Source of the DNA: Cupriavidus basilensis
GTDB lineage: Bacteria; Pseudomonadota; Gammaproteobacteria; Burkholderiales; Burkholderiaceae
Length of the DNA stretch: 64,000 bases
Assembly: GCF_008801925.2 (NCBI RefSeq)
Contig: NZ_CP062803.1
Location: forward strand, 4,402,001-4,466,000
Direction of reading: 5' to 3'
The number at the start of each line of letters is the position of its first letter. Within the stretch, counting starts at the first letter, position 1. Below are positions 53,724 through 63,531 of the stretch, one piece after another. A program made the position numbers and the translations under genes. Under the pieces are notes generated by a model. It had not been told where the DNA came from, searched no databases, and worked only from the letters and a program-made list of their open reading frames with translations.

Positions 53724-55091
53724 TCAGGCGTTTTGCGGCGTCTGTTGCGACGGGCGCAACTCGCGTGCAGCCTCTTGCGGGCCCACCGACGCCGGGCCGC
53801 CATGCCTGATGAACGCCAGAGCGATCGAGCCGATGATTCCGAAAGCCCCGATCACCAGGAAGTTCTGCTCCAGCGGCAGCTCAAGCGCAACGATCTGGCC
53901 GATTAGCAGCGGCGCCGCGATCGCGCCCAGGCGCCCCACGCCGGAGGCCATGCCGATGCCGGTCGAGCGGATGGACATCGGGTAAAACTGCCCGCAGTAG
54001 GCATAGGCCACCAATTGCGCGCCGGTGGTGCAGGCGCCGACCGCGCCGATGATCAGATAACGCAGCTCGGTCGAGGTCTGGAACGTCATCAGGTACAGCA
54101 GCACGCCGCCCAGCGCATACATCCCCACCAGCACCCACTTGATGTTGAACTTGTCGGCGAGCCACCCGCCTCCCACGGCACCGATGATGGCGCCAACGTT
54201 CAGCGCGATCACGAAGCTGAGGGCAGACCCCAGGCTGTAGCCAGCCATAGCCATCAGCTTGGTCAGCCAGCTGCTGAGCGCATAGACCATGAACAGGCCC
54301 GAGAAGAAGGCGATCCAGAACAGCACCGTGCTCGGGCCTCGCCCGTCCTGGAACAGCCGGGAGACCGGCGCACCCGCCACGCGGTCGGCGGTGGGCACGA
54401 CGAACTGGGCGTCCGCCGGGTGCTTGACTCCCGGCTGGAGATTACGGGCCACTTCGGCCAGTTCGCCGTTGCGGCTGCGCGAGATCAGGTAGGTCATTGA
54501 TTCCGGCACCAGCTTCAGGATGAACGGAATCAGCAGGACCGGCACACCCGCTGCGATGAAAACGACCTGCCAGCCGTACTCGCCGATCAGCTGCTTGCCG
54601 AGCACCGCGGCCAGGATGCCGCCCAGTGCGTAGCCCGAAGTCATCAGCGCCGTCATCAGGCTGCGGATCTTCTTGGGCGAGTACTCGACCATCTGTGCCA
54701 CGATGACCGGCAGCACACCGCCAATCCCCAGGCCCGCGATGAAGCGCACCACGCTGAAGCTGATGGGATCCTTGGTGAATCCGGCGGCCGCGGTGAACAC
54801 GCTGAACAGCATGACGCCAATGGAGAGGGCCCAGCGCCGACCAATCCGGTCGGACAGCGTGCCCAGAACCATGGCGCCGAACATCATGCCGAACAGGGCC
54901 GAACTGGCCATGAAACCGGCAGTCGATGCGTTCACGCCCATCTGCTGCATGATGGACGGCAGGGCGATGCCCACCACGGCGATGTCATAGCCGTCGATGA
55001 TGAGAATCAACAGGCACCACAGAAGCACCTTGGCATGAAAGCGGTTAAAGCGAGCGTCGTCGGCGAGCTTCTGCATGTCGATTTGGCACAC
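53724..55091 (-). CDS. AAHS-family MFS transporter for aromatic or related carboxylic acids
   Basis: The 455-residue protein has twelve membrane segments and the aromatic acid:H+ symporter signature DGYDIAVVGIALPSIM (residues about 34-49) with the second-loop motif GTLSDRIGRRWAL. The sixth-seventh loop is hydrophilic and long. The AAHS family imports benzoate, 4-hydroxybenzoate and similar acids. The start is a GTG at 55091 with the strong ribosome site AAAGGAG at about 8 bases; the ATG at 55076 has no such site. First gene of the minus-strand cargo operon. Substrate inferred only by family. Confidence 0.85.
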   Translation of the reverse strand: MCQIDMQKLADDARFNRFHAKVLLWCLLILIIDGYDIAVVGIALPSIMQQMGVNASTAGFMASSALFGMMFGAMVLGTLSDRIGRRWALSIGVMLFSVFTAAAGFTKDPISFSVVRFIAGLGIGGVLPVIVAQMVEYSPKKIRSLMTALMTSGYALGGILAAVLGKQLIGEYGWQVVFIAAGVPVLLIPFILKLVPESMTYLISRSRNGELAEVARNLQPGVKHPADAQFVVPTADRVAGAPVSRLFQDGRGPSTVLFWIAFFSGLFMVYALSSWLTKLMAMAGYSLGSALSFVIALNVGAIIGAVGGGWLADKFNIKWVLVGMYALGGVLLYLMTFQTSTELRYLIIGAVGACTTGAQLVAYAYCGQFYPMSIRSTGIGMASGVGRLGAIAAPLLIGQIVALELPLEQNFLVIGAFGIIGSIALAFIRHGGPASVGPQEAARELRPSQQTPQNA

Positions 55092-55251
55092 GTGTTTGTC
55101 TCCTTTGAGTTAGGCTCTGGATCGTGGGGCGGCGGTCATCGCCGCTCCGCTACATGTCGTCCAGCGCACACAAGGAATCCTAGGTGCCGGTGCTGCGAGC
55201 CGCGATGACGAAGCGCCCCGATCGAATGACAAACGGCCCCTTTCTGAGAGC

Positions 55252-55822
55252 ACTGTTCAAGTGCGCCAAGAGGTCAGGCGTCAAGCTGAATATGGTCGCC
55301 GCGTGCGGCTGATATTCCAGCACGAAGGGCGCTTCTGCCTGCTGGGAACACCCCGGCAGTGTTGGGTGCCCAGGGGCTCGCGCCCCATCGTCGGCGCACG
55401 CCTCAACGCCAGACCCTGTACGGCCTTCGCCGCCGTCAGCACGCACGATGGCGTGATTGACTCTCTGGTGCTGCCCTGGGCCAACGCTGAGACGATGCAG
55501 GTGTTCCTGGCCGAGATGGCGCGACGCCATGCCGTCGATTTCATCATGATGGTCATGGATCAGGCGGGTTGGCACATCGCGGGTCACTTGGATGTGCCAC
55601 AGAATATGCGCCTAGAGTTTCTGCCAGCCTTGAGCTGAACCCGGTCGAGCATCTGTGGAAGGTGCCGTGCCAGGATTGGTTTGCCAACACGGTGTTCAAA
55701 GAACTGGAGGCCGTACACGACGCGCTGGTGCAAGGACTCATTGCTCTCGAAACACATCAGCAAAGAACCCAGTCAATGACAGGCTTGATTGGGTTACTTC
55801 TATATCCTTGAGGGCAAATTAG
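55252..55822 (+). mobile_element. IS630-family transposase remnant, frameshifted
   Basis: The coding remnant begins near GTT CAA GTG CGC CAA at 55252 and includes EVRRQAEYGRRVRLIFQHEGRF and FAAVSTHDGVIDSLVLPWANAETM, the IS630 catalytic-domain pattern. The frame then changes before SLELNPVEHLW (near 55625), which contains the ELNPVEHLW hallmark with the last catalytic Glu. It changes again near 55780 (TG-F-DW pattern) to stop at TAG 55820-55822. The N-terminal part is absent and no clear inverted repeats are seen. It is an old, dead insertion. Confidence 0.75.
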
Positions 55823-55826
55823 TGCA

Positions 55827-56876
55827 TCAGGCGAGCCGATAGCGCATTGCGCCGTCTTCGTCTTCTGCAGACACGATTTCCGCACGCTGGTCGAGATAGT
55901 TTAGGTGGGCGAGCGTCTCTCCGGTCGAGAGGTTGAGGTGCATTTGCTCCGCAACAATGGACGAACGGTACAGGGCGCGAACCAGGTCGATGACCCTCAG
56001 AGGCTGCGCAAGTTGTTGCCTGACGCGGTCGGTGCCTCTGACGGTGCTCGCACGCAGTTGCTCCAACCGTAGGTGCAGGCCATGGAAAGGTTCGTTGTGG
56101 GCAGGCAGAATCAGGGCGCTCCCAGGTACGCGTTGCATCAACCGGTCGATGGAATCGAGCCAGCCCTGCAGAGGATTCGCATGCGGCTCGGTGGCGTACA
56201 CGGAGGTATTGGAACTGATCCTGGGAAGAACCTGATCCCCCGATATCAGCAAATCCAGTTCGCGCGAGTAGAAGCACGCGTGCTCGGGGGAATGTCCTGT
56301 GCCGACGATGACTTCCCATTCCTGGTCCCCGATCCGCAACATCTGGCCATCCGTGAGCCGCACAAAGCTGTCAGGCAATGGATGGATCATTTTACCGAAG
56401 TCACCGAACCGGGTGCGGTACTCATCCACCTCGGTGTCGCTCCATCCGGCCCTCCGATAGAAGCGAACGCCATCGACTGGCGCTTCCCGCCCCGTATCGG
56501 CAAGCATCACCCGACAGCTCAAATACTCGTCTCGTGTCATCCAAAGCGCGCATTCGAAGCGACGTGTCAACCATCCCGCCATGCCCACATGATCCGGGTG
56601 CATGTGCGTCGCTATCACACGGGAGATGGGTCGGCCGGCTAGCGGCCCCTGCGGAGCGAGCAAGGCGAGCCACGCGTTCCTGACGTCCACGCTGCGAATG
56701 CCCGTGTCCACGACCGCCCAACCAGGACCGTCGCTCAATGCCCAGAGGTTGATGTGATCCAGGGAAAACGGCAGCGGCATGCGCAGCCACAGCACACCAG
56801 GCTTGATTTCCGTGGCTTGGCCAGGGAGTGGGAGATCCGAGAACGGATACGAGAGTGCCGGGGCTGCGTGGGTCAT
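55827..56876 (-). CDS. MBL-fold metallo-hydrolase
   Basis: The 349-residue protein has the metallo-beta-lactamase fold with the metal motif HMHPDH (His91, His93, Asp95, His96), a further ISGDQVLPR (bridging Asp) and LILPAHNEP motif for the last His ligand. The N-terminal strand GWAVVDTGIRSVD is also typical. Substrates of this broad family include thioesters, lactones and aryl esters. In this context a thioesterase or lactonase for a pathway intermediate is plausible, but unproven. It lies between the transposase remnant and the AraC gene on the minus strand. Confidence 0.85.
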   Translation of the reverse strand: MTHAAPALSYPFSDLPLPGQATEIKPGVLWLRMPLPFSLDHINLWALSDGPGWAVVDTGIRSVDVRNAWLALLAPQGPLAGRPISRVIATHMHPDHVGMAGWLTRRFECALWMTRDEYLSCRVMLADTGREAPVDGVRFYRRAGWSDTEVDEYRTRFGDFGKMIHPLPDSFVRLTDGQMLRIGDQEWEVIVGTGHSPEHACFYSRELDLLISGDQVLPRISSNTSVYATEPHANPLQGWLDSIDRLMQRVPGSALILPAHNEPFHGLHLRLEQLRASTVRGTDRVRQQLAQPLRVIDLVRALYRSSIVAEQMHLNLSTGETLAHLNYLDQRAEIVSAEDEDGAMRYRLA

Positions 56877-57207
56877 GATGCTTGATTTACATTCTGGCAG
56901 TGCTGCTCCTAATGGCGCAGAGCCATCACTCCTATGCAGTGCGAGCTCAGTTTTAGCTTAGGAAGCTTAGAAGTCAGCCTCAACGGTGGCAATGACGAAT
57001 GACCTCGATAGGCTGACGGAAAGCGTCTGCTTCCTGGCGCAGCCTGTCGCTGCGCTGCCGTCGGTGCAACTGCCAGGGCTGCAAACAGTCTCTTGAGCGC
57101 ACGAAAGCCTCGCTCGATGTGGGCCAAGACCCGGCAGCTATGAAGGCGCCGATCTTCTCGGTGGTCGGCTACAGCCTCGTGGCCGTGCCGGAATTGGTCG
57201 AATGCCT
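56877..57207. other. Gap with a probable transposase scrap
   Basis: No intact gene is visible. On the minus strand near 57070-57127 the reading AHIERGFRALKRL resembles the C-terminal motif of some transposases (IERxFRxLK), but the rest does not fit. I treat it as a scrap of an insertion sequence at low confidence. Confidence 0.35.
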
Positions 57208-58248
57208 CTATGTAGGGTGCTGCGGGCTACGCGAGCGGGCGCGGTAGGCTCCCGGCGCGCTGCCGGTCCAGACCTTGAAGGCGCGCTGGAAGGCGGTGCT
57301 GTCGGTGAAGCCCAGGTCGGCGGCGATGGCGATGAGCGAGGCTTCGCTGCTGGTTAGGCGCACGATCGCCATGTCGCGCCGCAGTTGGTCCTTCAGTGCC
57401 TGGAAGGAAGTGCCCTCGGTGGCCAGGTGCCGCTGCAACGCACTCACCGACATATGCAGGCGCTGCGCGGTGACGGGCAGGTCGGGCCATTCGGGGTTGG
57501 CCAGCTGCAGCACCATGCGGACCCGCGCGCTGGCGCTGCGCTCGTTCAGGTGCGGCCCCACCACGTTGCCCGGCGTGGCGCGCAGAAAGGACTGCAGCGC
57601 GTCCCGATCGCGCCGCACCGGCAGTTTGAAGGCGTCGGCGTCGAACCAGGCGGCCGTGCGCGGCTGCCCGAAGCACAGCGAACCGGAAAAGATGCGCCCG
57701 TAGCTCATCGCATGGAGCGGCAGCGCAAAATTGAAGTCGAATCGCTGCGGCACCAGCCGGCCGCCGTGCAGCCACAGCAACAAGCGCCAGAACACGCGCA
57801 GCAGATGTGCATGAAGGAATTCGGCATGTGCGCCCGGGCCGCCGCGCATCTCCAGCGCGAAGCCCCCCAGCGCGCCCTCGGTCACGGGCACCAGCGTCAC
57901 GTCGTCCTGCAGCAGGGCGAAGGATTCGCTCAGGCGACGCAGGGCGCATGACAACGAATGGGCAGTGAACGCGCTGCGCACCATTAGCGCGAAGCTGCCC
58001 GGGCGCATGGGTCGCTCATGTAGGTAGCCCAGGCACTCGTCGTTCAGGCTGTCCTTGACAGCGATAAATAGCGCGTTGAACTGCTCCACGGTTACGCGCG
58101 AATCCTCGAGCTCCAGCAGCGATTCGCTGATGCCGGCGCGCCCCAGCACGCCCTTCAGCCATTCTTGCGTGGCCAGCCCCTTGCCGCGCGCGCCGTCCAG
58201 CAGGCCATGCACGGCAAAGATAGGAGCGGTGAAGACGGGTTGCAGCAT
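57208..58248 (-). CDS. AraC-family transcriptional regulator
   Basis: The 346-residue regulator has an N-terminal Arabinose_bd-type effector domain (about 20-210) and a C-terminal double helix-turn-helix (about 245-335, with SVSALQRHLATEGTSFQALKD and IAADLGFTDSTAFQRAFKVWTG). Family members often control catabolism of fatty-acid-like or aromatic acids. It is divergent from the plus-strand beta-oxidation operon, with 194 bases between, and is its likely activator. Confidence 0.88.
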   Translation of the reverse strand: MLQPVFTAPIFAVHGLLDGARGKGLATQEWLKGVLGRAGISESLLELEDSRVTVEQFNALFIAVKDSLNDECLGYLHERPMRPGSFALMVRSAFTAHSLSCALRRLSESFALLQDDVTLVPVTEGALGGFALEMRGGPGAHAEFLHAHLLRVFWRLLLWLHGGRLVPQRFDFNFALPLHAMSYGRIFSGSLCFGQPRTAAWFDADAFKLPVRRDRDALQSFLRATPGNVVGPHLNERSASARVRMVLQLANPEWPDLPVTAQRLHMSVSALQRHLATEGTSFQALKDQLRRDMAIVRLTSSEASLIAIAADLGFTDSTAFQRAFKVWTGSAPGAYRARSRSPQHPT

Positions 58249-58442
58249 TGCGTGTGATCGAAGGAGCCAACGCCGGTCGCGCGGGCCAAAAGAAGTTATT
58301 TGTCAGTTGATTGAGGCAATCCGCTATCGCCCTTGCAGGGGCCAATTATTACGATTGTCGCATCCCCAAAAACACTTCGGCAGTGGCGCTGTGCGGAACG
58401 CCCGGTGCGGGGTCAGAAGCCAACATACAAGGAGACATGCCC

Positions 58443-59588
58443 ATGCTGCCACAGCTGTATCGCCACGCCTGGATGGACCACGAGATCGACGCTTTTCGCG
58501 AGCAGGTGCGTCGCTACGTTGCCGCCGAATTCACTCCCCGGCTCGACGAATGGCGCCGCCAGGGCTACATCCCGCGCGAGGTCTGGCGTCCGTTCGGCGG
58601 GATGAGCTTTCTGCTGCCCGAGATGCCCGAGACCTATGGTGGTGCCGGCGCCAGCCTCGCCTACCAGCTGGTGGTGCAGGACGAACTGGCCAAGGCCGAG
58701 ATGCCGGTCAATATCGCGGTGCACACCATCGCTTCGCATTACATCCTGGACTTTGGCACCGAAGCGCAAAAGCAGCGCTGGCTGCCCAAGGTGACGAACG
58801 GCGAGATGCTGGCCGCAATCGCGATGACCGAGCCGGGCTGCGGCTCGGATCTGAAGGCCATCTCCACCCGGGCCCGGCGCGACGGCGACTACTACGTGAT
58901 CGACGGCGCCAAGACCTTCATCACCAACGGCTTCACCGGAAACCTGCTGATCGTCGCGGCGCGCACCAGTGGCGCGGGCAGCAAAGGGGTGTCGCTGTTC
59001 GTACTGGAGACCGAGAACCTGCCAGGCTTTCGTGTGGGCCGCCTGCTTGAAAAGATTGGCATGCAGGCCTCGGACACGGCGGAGCTCTTCTTCGACAGCG
59101 TGCGCGTTCCAGCCGACCAACTGCTGGGGAGCGTTGAAGGCCAAGGCTTTGGGCAACTGATGGGCGCGCTGCCCTACGAGCGCATGGTCATTGCAGTGCC
59201 GGCGGCGGCCGTCATCGACCGGGCGTTGGAGCTCACCATCGAATACACGAAGCAGCGCAAGATATTCGGTGCGCCTCTGTTCGACATGCAGACAACGCGC
59301 CAAAAGCTGGCCGAGATGGCGACCATCGCGCATGTGGTGCGCAGCTTCGTCAACGACTGTACACAGAGACTGCTGGACGGCACACTCGACAACGAGGCCG
59401 CCTACATGGCCAAGTGGTGGTGCACCGAACAGCAGTGCCGCGTGGTGGACGAGTGTCTCCAATTGTTCGGCGGCTACGGCTACATGGCCGAGTATCCGAT
59501 CGCGCGGATGTATGCCGCTTCGCGAGTGCAGAAGATCTACGGCGGCGCCAACGAGGTCCTGAAAGACCTGGTTTCGAGGAAGCTGTGA
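58443..59588 (+). CDS. Acyl-CoA dehydrogenase, LCAD/IVD-like
   Basis: This 381-residue enzyme has the normal acyl-CoA dehydrogenase layout, with FAD-binding motifs AMTEPGCGSDLKAI (about 128-140) and KTFITNGFTG. The end reads KIYGGANEVLKDLV, where other family members carry the catalytic Glu in a YEGT motif. Here a Gly is found, and the catalytic base is instead likely Glu246 in LPYERMVIAVP, as in LCAD and isovaleryl-CoA dehydrogenases. I place the start at 58443 (AAGGAG 8 bases upstream) and not at 58437. First gene of the plus-strand operon. Confidence 0.85.
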   Translation: MLPQLYRHAWMDHEIDAFREQVRRYVAAEFTPRLDEWRRQGYIPREVWRPFGGMSFLLPEMPETYGGAGASLAYQLVVQDELAKAEMPVNIAVHTIASHYILDFGTEAQKQRWLPKVTNGEMLAAIAMTEPGCGSDLKAISTRARRDGDYYVIDGAKTFITNGFTGNLLIVAARTSGAGSKGVSLFVLETENLPGFRVGRLLEKIGMQASDTAELFFDSVRVPADQLLGSVEGQGFGQLMGALPYERMVIAVPAAAVIDRALELTIEYTKQRKIFGAPLFDMQTTRQKLAEMATIAHVVRSFVNDCTQRLLDGTLDNEAAYMAKWWCTEQQCRVVDECLQLFGGYGYMAEYPIARMYAASRVQKIYGGANEVLKDLVSRKL

Positions 59589-59590
59589 AC

Positions 59591-60658
59591 ATGCCGCACA
59601 CGCTGCAGTTGCCTCTGCACGGCGTCCGTGTGGTGGAGTTTGAGGGCATCGGTCCAGGCCCTCTGGCCGCCAGGATGCTGGTCGACATGGGCGCCGAGGT
59701 GATCGCGCTGGCACGGGCCGAGCAGGCTGCTGGGGCGCAGCGGCTGGGCGGGGCGGTGGAGAACCCGCTGCACCGCGGCAAGAAGGTCGAGGTCATCGAC
59801 CTGAAGTCGCCCGGTGGCAAGGCGCGCGCACTGGAACTGATTGCCCAGGCCGACGCTCTGATCGAAGGCTTTCGCCCAAGGGTGATGGAGCGGCTGGGCT
59901 TCGGCCCCGCAGATTGCGCGGCGCTCAATCCCCGGCTGGTCTATGGCCGGATGACGGGCTGGGGCCAGGACGGGCCACTTGCCCACGCCGCGGGCCACGA
60001 CCTGAACTACGTCGCGCTGACGGGCCTGCTGTCGCTGTCGGCGCACAGGGGGCAGGCGCCCATCGTGCCGCCCTCGGTACTCGGGGACGGTGCCGGGGCG
60101 CTAGGCATGGCTTTTGGCATCGCCTGCGCGCTGGTCGATGCACGGGCCACCGGCCGTGGCCGGGTTGTGGACGCAGCCATCGTGGACATCGTGGCCATGC
60201 TGGGCACGCTGGTGCACTGGATTCGCGCCAACGGGCAGATCGACGGCGCACAGCCGAGCCCGTTCCACGATTCGCCGTTCTATGACGTGTACGTCTGCGC
60301 CGACGGCGGCTTCATCAGCCTCGGCGCGATCGAGCCGCCGTTCTACGCATTGCTGTTGTCCAAGTTGGGCCTGGCGGACGTGAACCCTGCAGACCAGTAC
60401 GACACGGCGGCGTGGCCAGCGTTGAAGGAGCGCATCGCGGCCCTCATCCGCACCCAGCCCCAGGCGCACTGGTGCGCGCTGCTTGAAGGCAGCGACGCCT
60501 GCTTTGCACCCGTGCTCAGCCTGGCCGAGGCAGTGCGGCATCCGCACAACGCGGCACGGGGCATCTACCAGACCACCTCTTTCGGCGCCATCGAAGCGGC
60601 CTCGGCCCCACGGTTCCAGGCACTCAACGCAACCACCACCCAGGAGACAAAGAAATGA
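59591..60658 (+). CDS. Alpha-methylacyl-CoA racemase-like CoA-transferase family protein
   Basis: The 355-residue protein belongs to the CaiB/BaiF family and looks like alpha-methylacyl-CoA racemase. It has the opening VVEFEGIGPGPLAARMLVD, the motif GHDLNYVALTG with His136, Asp166 in VLGDGAGALGMAFG, and Glu248 in GAIEPPFYALL, all counterparts of the racemase active-site residues. The racemase inverts the configuration of 2-methyl-branched acyl-CoAs so that beta-oxidation can proceed. Its stop overlaps the ligase ATG, and it starts 2 bases after the acyl-CoA dehydrogenase stop (a GTG at 59585 would overlap it). It may instead be a CoA transferase, but the motif set favours racemase. Confidence 0.78.
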   Translation: MPHTLQLPLHGVRVVEFEGIGPGPLAARMLVDMGAEVIALARAEQAAGAQRLGGAVENPLHRGKKVEVIDLKSPGGKARALELIAQADALIEGFRPRVMERLGFGPADCAALNPRLVYGRMTGWGQDGPLAHAAGHDLNYVALTGLLSLSAHRGQAPIVPPSVLGDGAGALGMAFGIACALVDARATGRGRVVDAAIVDIVAMLGTLVHWIRANGQIDGAQPSPFHDSPFYDVYVCADGGFISLGAIEPPFYALLLSKLGLADVNPADQYDTAAWPALKERIAALIRTQPQAHWCALLEGSDACFAPVLSLAEAVRHPHNAARGIYQTTSFGAIEAASAPRFQALNATTTQETKK

Positions 60659-62322
60659 CTGCTACCACCCACATCGTCCGCGGCTGCCCGTCCACCACGG
60701 GCAACGACCGCCAGCTCAACACCACGACGCTGATCCGGCACGCCGCGCGCACCCATGGGGACCAGGAGATCGTCTACCGCACACCCGATGGCGGCTGGGA
60801 TCGCTACACCTACGCGGACTGCTACGCGCGCATCTGCCGCAGCGCCAATGCACTGCGCGCGCTCGGTGTCGAGCCCGGCGACCGGGTCGGCATCCTGGAC
60901 TGGAACAGCCGACGTCACTTCGAGCTGTACTGGTCTATTCCCGGCCTGGGTGCTGTCATGTTGCAGATGAATCTGCGCCTGGGCCCAGAGGACCTGGGCT
61001 ACGTGGTCGACCACAGCAAGGTGTCCTACGTTTGCGTAGACGAGTCATTGCTACCCCTTGCCGAATCCGTCGCAGCGAATTCGCCCCAGATCAAGGGCTG
61101 GATTGTCATGACCGACAAGCCGCTGGACCAGATCAAGACCACGCTGAAACCGCTGCTGCACTACGAAGACCTGCTGGCCGCCGCCGACACGAAGATCGAC
61201 TGGCCCGAGATCGACGAAACCTCGGCCTACAGCGCCTGCTATACCACCGGCACCACAGGCAAGCCCAAGGGCGTGTACTACTCGCACCGCGGCATCTATC
61301 TGCACTCCACGGCCATGGCCACCAATCTGGGCATGACGCTGGACGACTGCGTCATGCTCATCACGCCCATGTTCCACGGGCAGTGCTGGGGCCTGCCACA
61401 GGCCGCCACGCTGCTGGCCGACAAGATCGTGCTGCCGGGCCGCTACGCTGCCGAAGACACCAAGCCGCTGGTTGACGCCATGATCGCTGAGGGTGTGACC
61501 ATCACCAACGGCGCACCGGCCATCTTCCAGCCCATGCTGCAGTACATCGAGACGATGCAGGTCAAGCCGGACTTCAGCCGCATGCGCATGCTGTCTGGCG
61601 CCTCCGAGCCGCCGCTGTCGATGATGATCGGTTTCTACGACCTCACGGGTGCTGAGGTGGTGCACGCCTACGGCGCCACCGAAGCCACGACGCTGGTGAC
61701 GATGAACCGCCTCAAGTCCACGCTCAAGAAGCGCTTGACCGAGGAAGAGAAGTGGAACCTCAAGCGCAAGCAGGGTCTGGTGCTGACCGGGGTGGATATT
61801 CGCATCCTCGATGCCGACGACAAGGACTTGCCGCACGACGGAAAGTCAGCGGGCGAGATTTGCGTGCGCGGCCCCTGGATCACGGCCAGATACCACGACA
61901 TGCCTGATTCCGCAGACCGTTTCCTGGAAGACGGCTGGTGGCGCTCGGGCGATGTCGGAACGGTGGACGAGAACGGTTACCTCAAAGTTACCGACCGCAT
62001 CAAGGACGTGATCAAGAGCGGCGGCGAATGGATTTCTTCCATCGACATGGAAAACCTGCTCATGGGCCACCCCGCCGTGCGCGACGCCGCCGTGGTCGGC
62101 GTTCCGCATTCGAAGTGGCAGGAACGGCCACTAGCCCTGGTGGTGCTCAAGCCCGACCAGCAGGCGACCCAGGAACAACTGAAGGAGTACCTGGGCAGCG
62201 CCTTCGCCAAGTGGCAGTGGCCGGATCAGGTCCTGTTCGTCGAAGCCATCCCCAAGACCAGCGTCGGCAAGCTCGACAAGAAGCGCATCCGCGCCGAGCA
62301 TGCGGGCCGCTACGCCGAGTGA
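60655..62322 (+). CDS. Acyl-CoA ligase (AMP-forming, AlkK/DmdB-like)
   Basis: The 555-residue enzyme activates a carboxylic acid as its CoA thioester. It has the AMP-binding motif [11 protein letters not shown], the A5 motif YGATEATTL and the A8 region [22 protein letters not shown], with the catalytic Lys in the C-terminal segment [11 protein letters not shown]. It belongs to the AlkK/DmdB-like medium-chain branch of the family. The start overlaps the racemase stop. It is the likely first step for the cargo substrate, and shares family traits with ligases for medium-chain fatty acids and methylmercaptopropionate. Confidence 0.87.
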   Translation: MTATTHIVRGCPSTTGNDRQLNTTTLIRHAARTHGDQEIVYRTPDGGWDRYTYADCYARICRSANALRALGVEPGDRVGILDWNSRRHFELYWSIPGLGAVMLQMNLRLGPEDLGYVVDHSKVSYVCVDESLLPLAESVAANSPQIKGWIVMTDKPLDQIKTTLKPLLHYEDLLAAADTKIDWPEIDETSAYSACYTTGTTGKPKGVYYSHRGIYLHSTAMATNLGMTLDDCVMLITPMFHGQCWGLPQAATLLADKIVLPGRYAAEDTKPLVDAMIAEGVTITNGAPAIFQPMLQYIETMQVKPDFSRMRMLSGASEPPLSMMIGFYDLTGAEVVHAYGATEATTLVTMNRLKSTLKKRLTEEEKWNLKRKQGLVLTGVDIRILDADDKDLPHDGKSAGEICVRGPWITARYHDMPDSADRFLEDGWWRSGDVGTVDENGYLKVTDRIKDVIKSGGEWISSIDMENLLMGHPAVRDAAVVGVPHSKWQERPLALVVLKPDQQATQEQLKEYLGSAFAKWQWPDQVLFVEAIPKTSVGKLDKKRIRAEHAGRYAE

Positions 62323-62349
62323 GCCAACCTTTTGAACCAGGAGAACAAC

Positions 62350-63531
62350 ATGAATGACCATGAACCCGTCATCGTCGGTGCGCTGCGCACCCCCGTGGGC
62401 AAGCGCGGCGGGCGCCTGCAGAAATGGCATCCCGTCGATTTGTTGGGCGAGACGCTGCGCCAACTGGTCGAGCACTCCGGCATCAACCCGGCCGATCTGG
62501 ACGATGTGATCGTCGGCTGCGTGCTGCAGTGGGACCAGCAGCACGGCAACCTGGGCCGTCATGCCGTATTGGCGGCGGGGCTGCCCGAATCCGTGCCGGC
62601 GGTGACGGTCGATCGGCAATGCGGGTCGGGCCAGCAGGCGGTGAGCTTTGCCGTGCATGGCATCCGGGCGGGCGCTTACCAACTGGTCATCGGTGCCGGG
62701 GTCGAGTCGATGTCGCAGGCCCCCATGCCGCCGTCGTTCAAGCCCGGCGCGCCGCTGGGCTCGCAATACAGCCCGAGCGAACTGGCGCGCTACCAGGACA
62801 ACCCGCTGATACCGCAGGGCGCTTCCTCGGAGTTGATGAACAAGCGCTTCGGTCTCACGCGCGAGGCCTTGGATGCCTTCGCCGTGCGTAGCCATCGGCG
62901 GGCCACCGAGGCCTCGCAGGCTGGCCGCGTCAGGGATCAACTGGTGCGGCTGACCGAGGATCCGGCTGATCCGGACAGCCCGATCGTCGCCGCCGACGAG
63001 GGCGTGCGCGCGGACCCCAACCCCGAGAAGATGGCCACGCTGAAAGCCGTGTTTGCCGCCGACGGCGCCACCACGGCCGCCAACTCATCGCAGATCAGCG
63101 ACGGTGCCGCCGCGCTGCTGATCGCCAGCCGTGCCTACGCCAAGCAATACGGCCTGAAGCCGCGTGCGCGCTTCGTCAGCACCGCCGTGGCAGCCGCCGA
63201 CCCGGTGATCCAGTTCACCGCCGTGCTCGACGCCACCCGCAAGGCACTGAAGGAATCGGGTCTGACCCTCGACGATATCGATCTGTTCGAAGTCAACGAG
63301 GCCTTCGGCGGCGTGCCGCTGATGTTTCAGCAGGAGTTCGGCATCCTGGACGACCGCCTCAACGTCAACGGCGGCTCGATAGCCATCGGCCATCCGCTGG
63401 GCTCTACCGGCGCGCGCATGCTCACTGACCTGCTGTGCGAGCTGGAGCGCCGGGGCGGCCGCTATGGCCTGCAGACGATTTGCGAGGCCTCGGGCACGGC
63501 CAACACCACCATCATCGAGCGGCTTGGATGA
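62350..63531 (+). CDS. Acetyl-CoA C-acyltransferase (thiolase)
   Basis: The 393-residue thiolase has the nucleophile Cys91 in DRQCGSGQQAV, the NEAFGG motif, the His in GGSIAIGHPLGSTGAR, and the second Cys in TICEASGTAN. The second-Cys motif differs from the usual CIGGGMG, as in some thiolases that act on branched or cyclic substrates. The start at 62350 has AGGAG 8 bases before it. The stop overlaps the next ATG. It would make the final thiolytic cut of beta-oxidation. Confidence 0.88.
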   Translation: MNDHEPVIVGALRTPVGKRGGRLQKWHPVDLLGETLRQLVEHSGINPADLDDVIVGCVLQWDQQHGNLGRHAVLAAGLPESVPAVTVDRQCGSGQQAVSFAVHGIRAGAYQLVIGAGVESMSQAPMPPSFKPGAPLGSQYSPSELARYQDNPLIPQGASSELMNKRFGLTREALDAFAVRSHRRATEASQAGRVRDQLVRLTEDPADPDSPIVAADEGVRADPNPEKMATLKAVFAADGATTAANSSQISDGAAALLIASRAYAKQYGLKPRARFVSTAVAAADPVIQFTAVLDATRKALKESGLTLDDIDLFEVNEAFGGVPLMFQQEFGILDDRLNVNGGSIAIGHPLGSTGARMLTDLLCELERRGGRYGLQTICEASGTANTTIIERLG

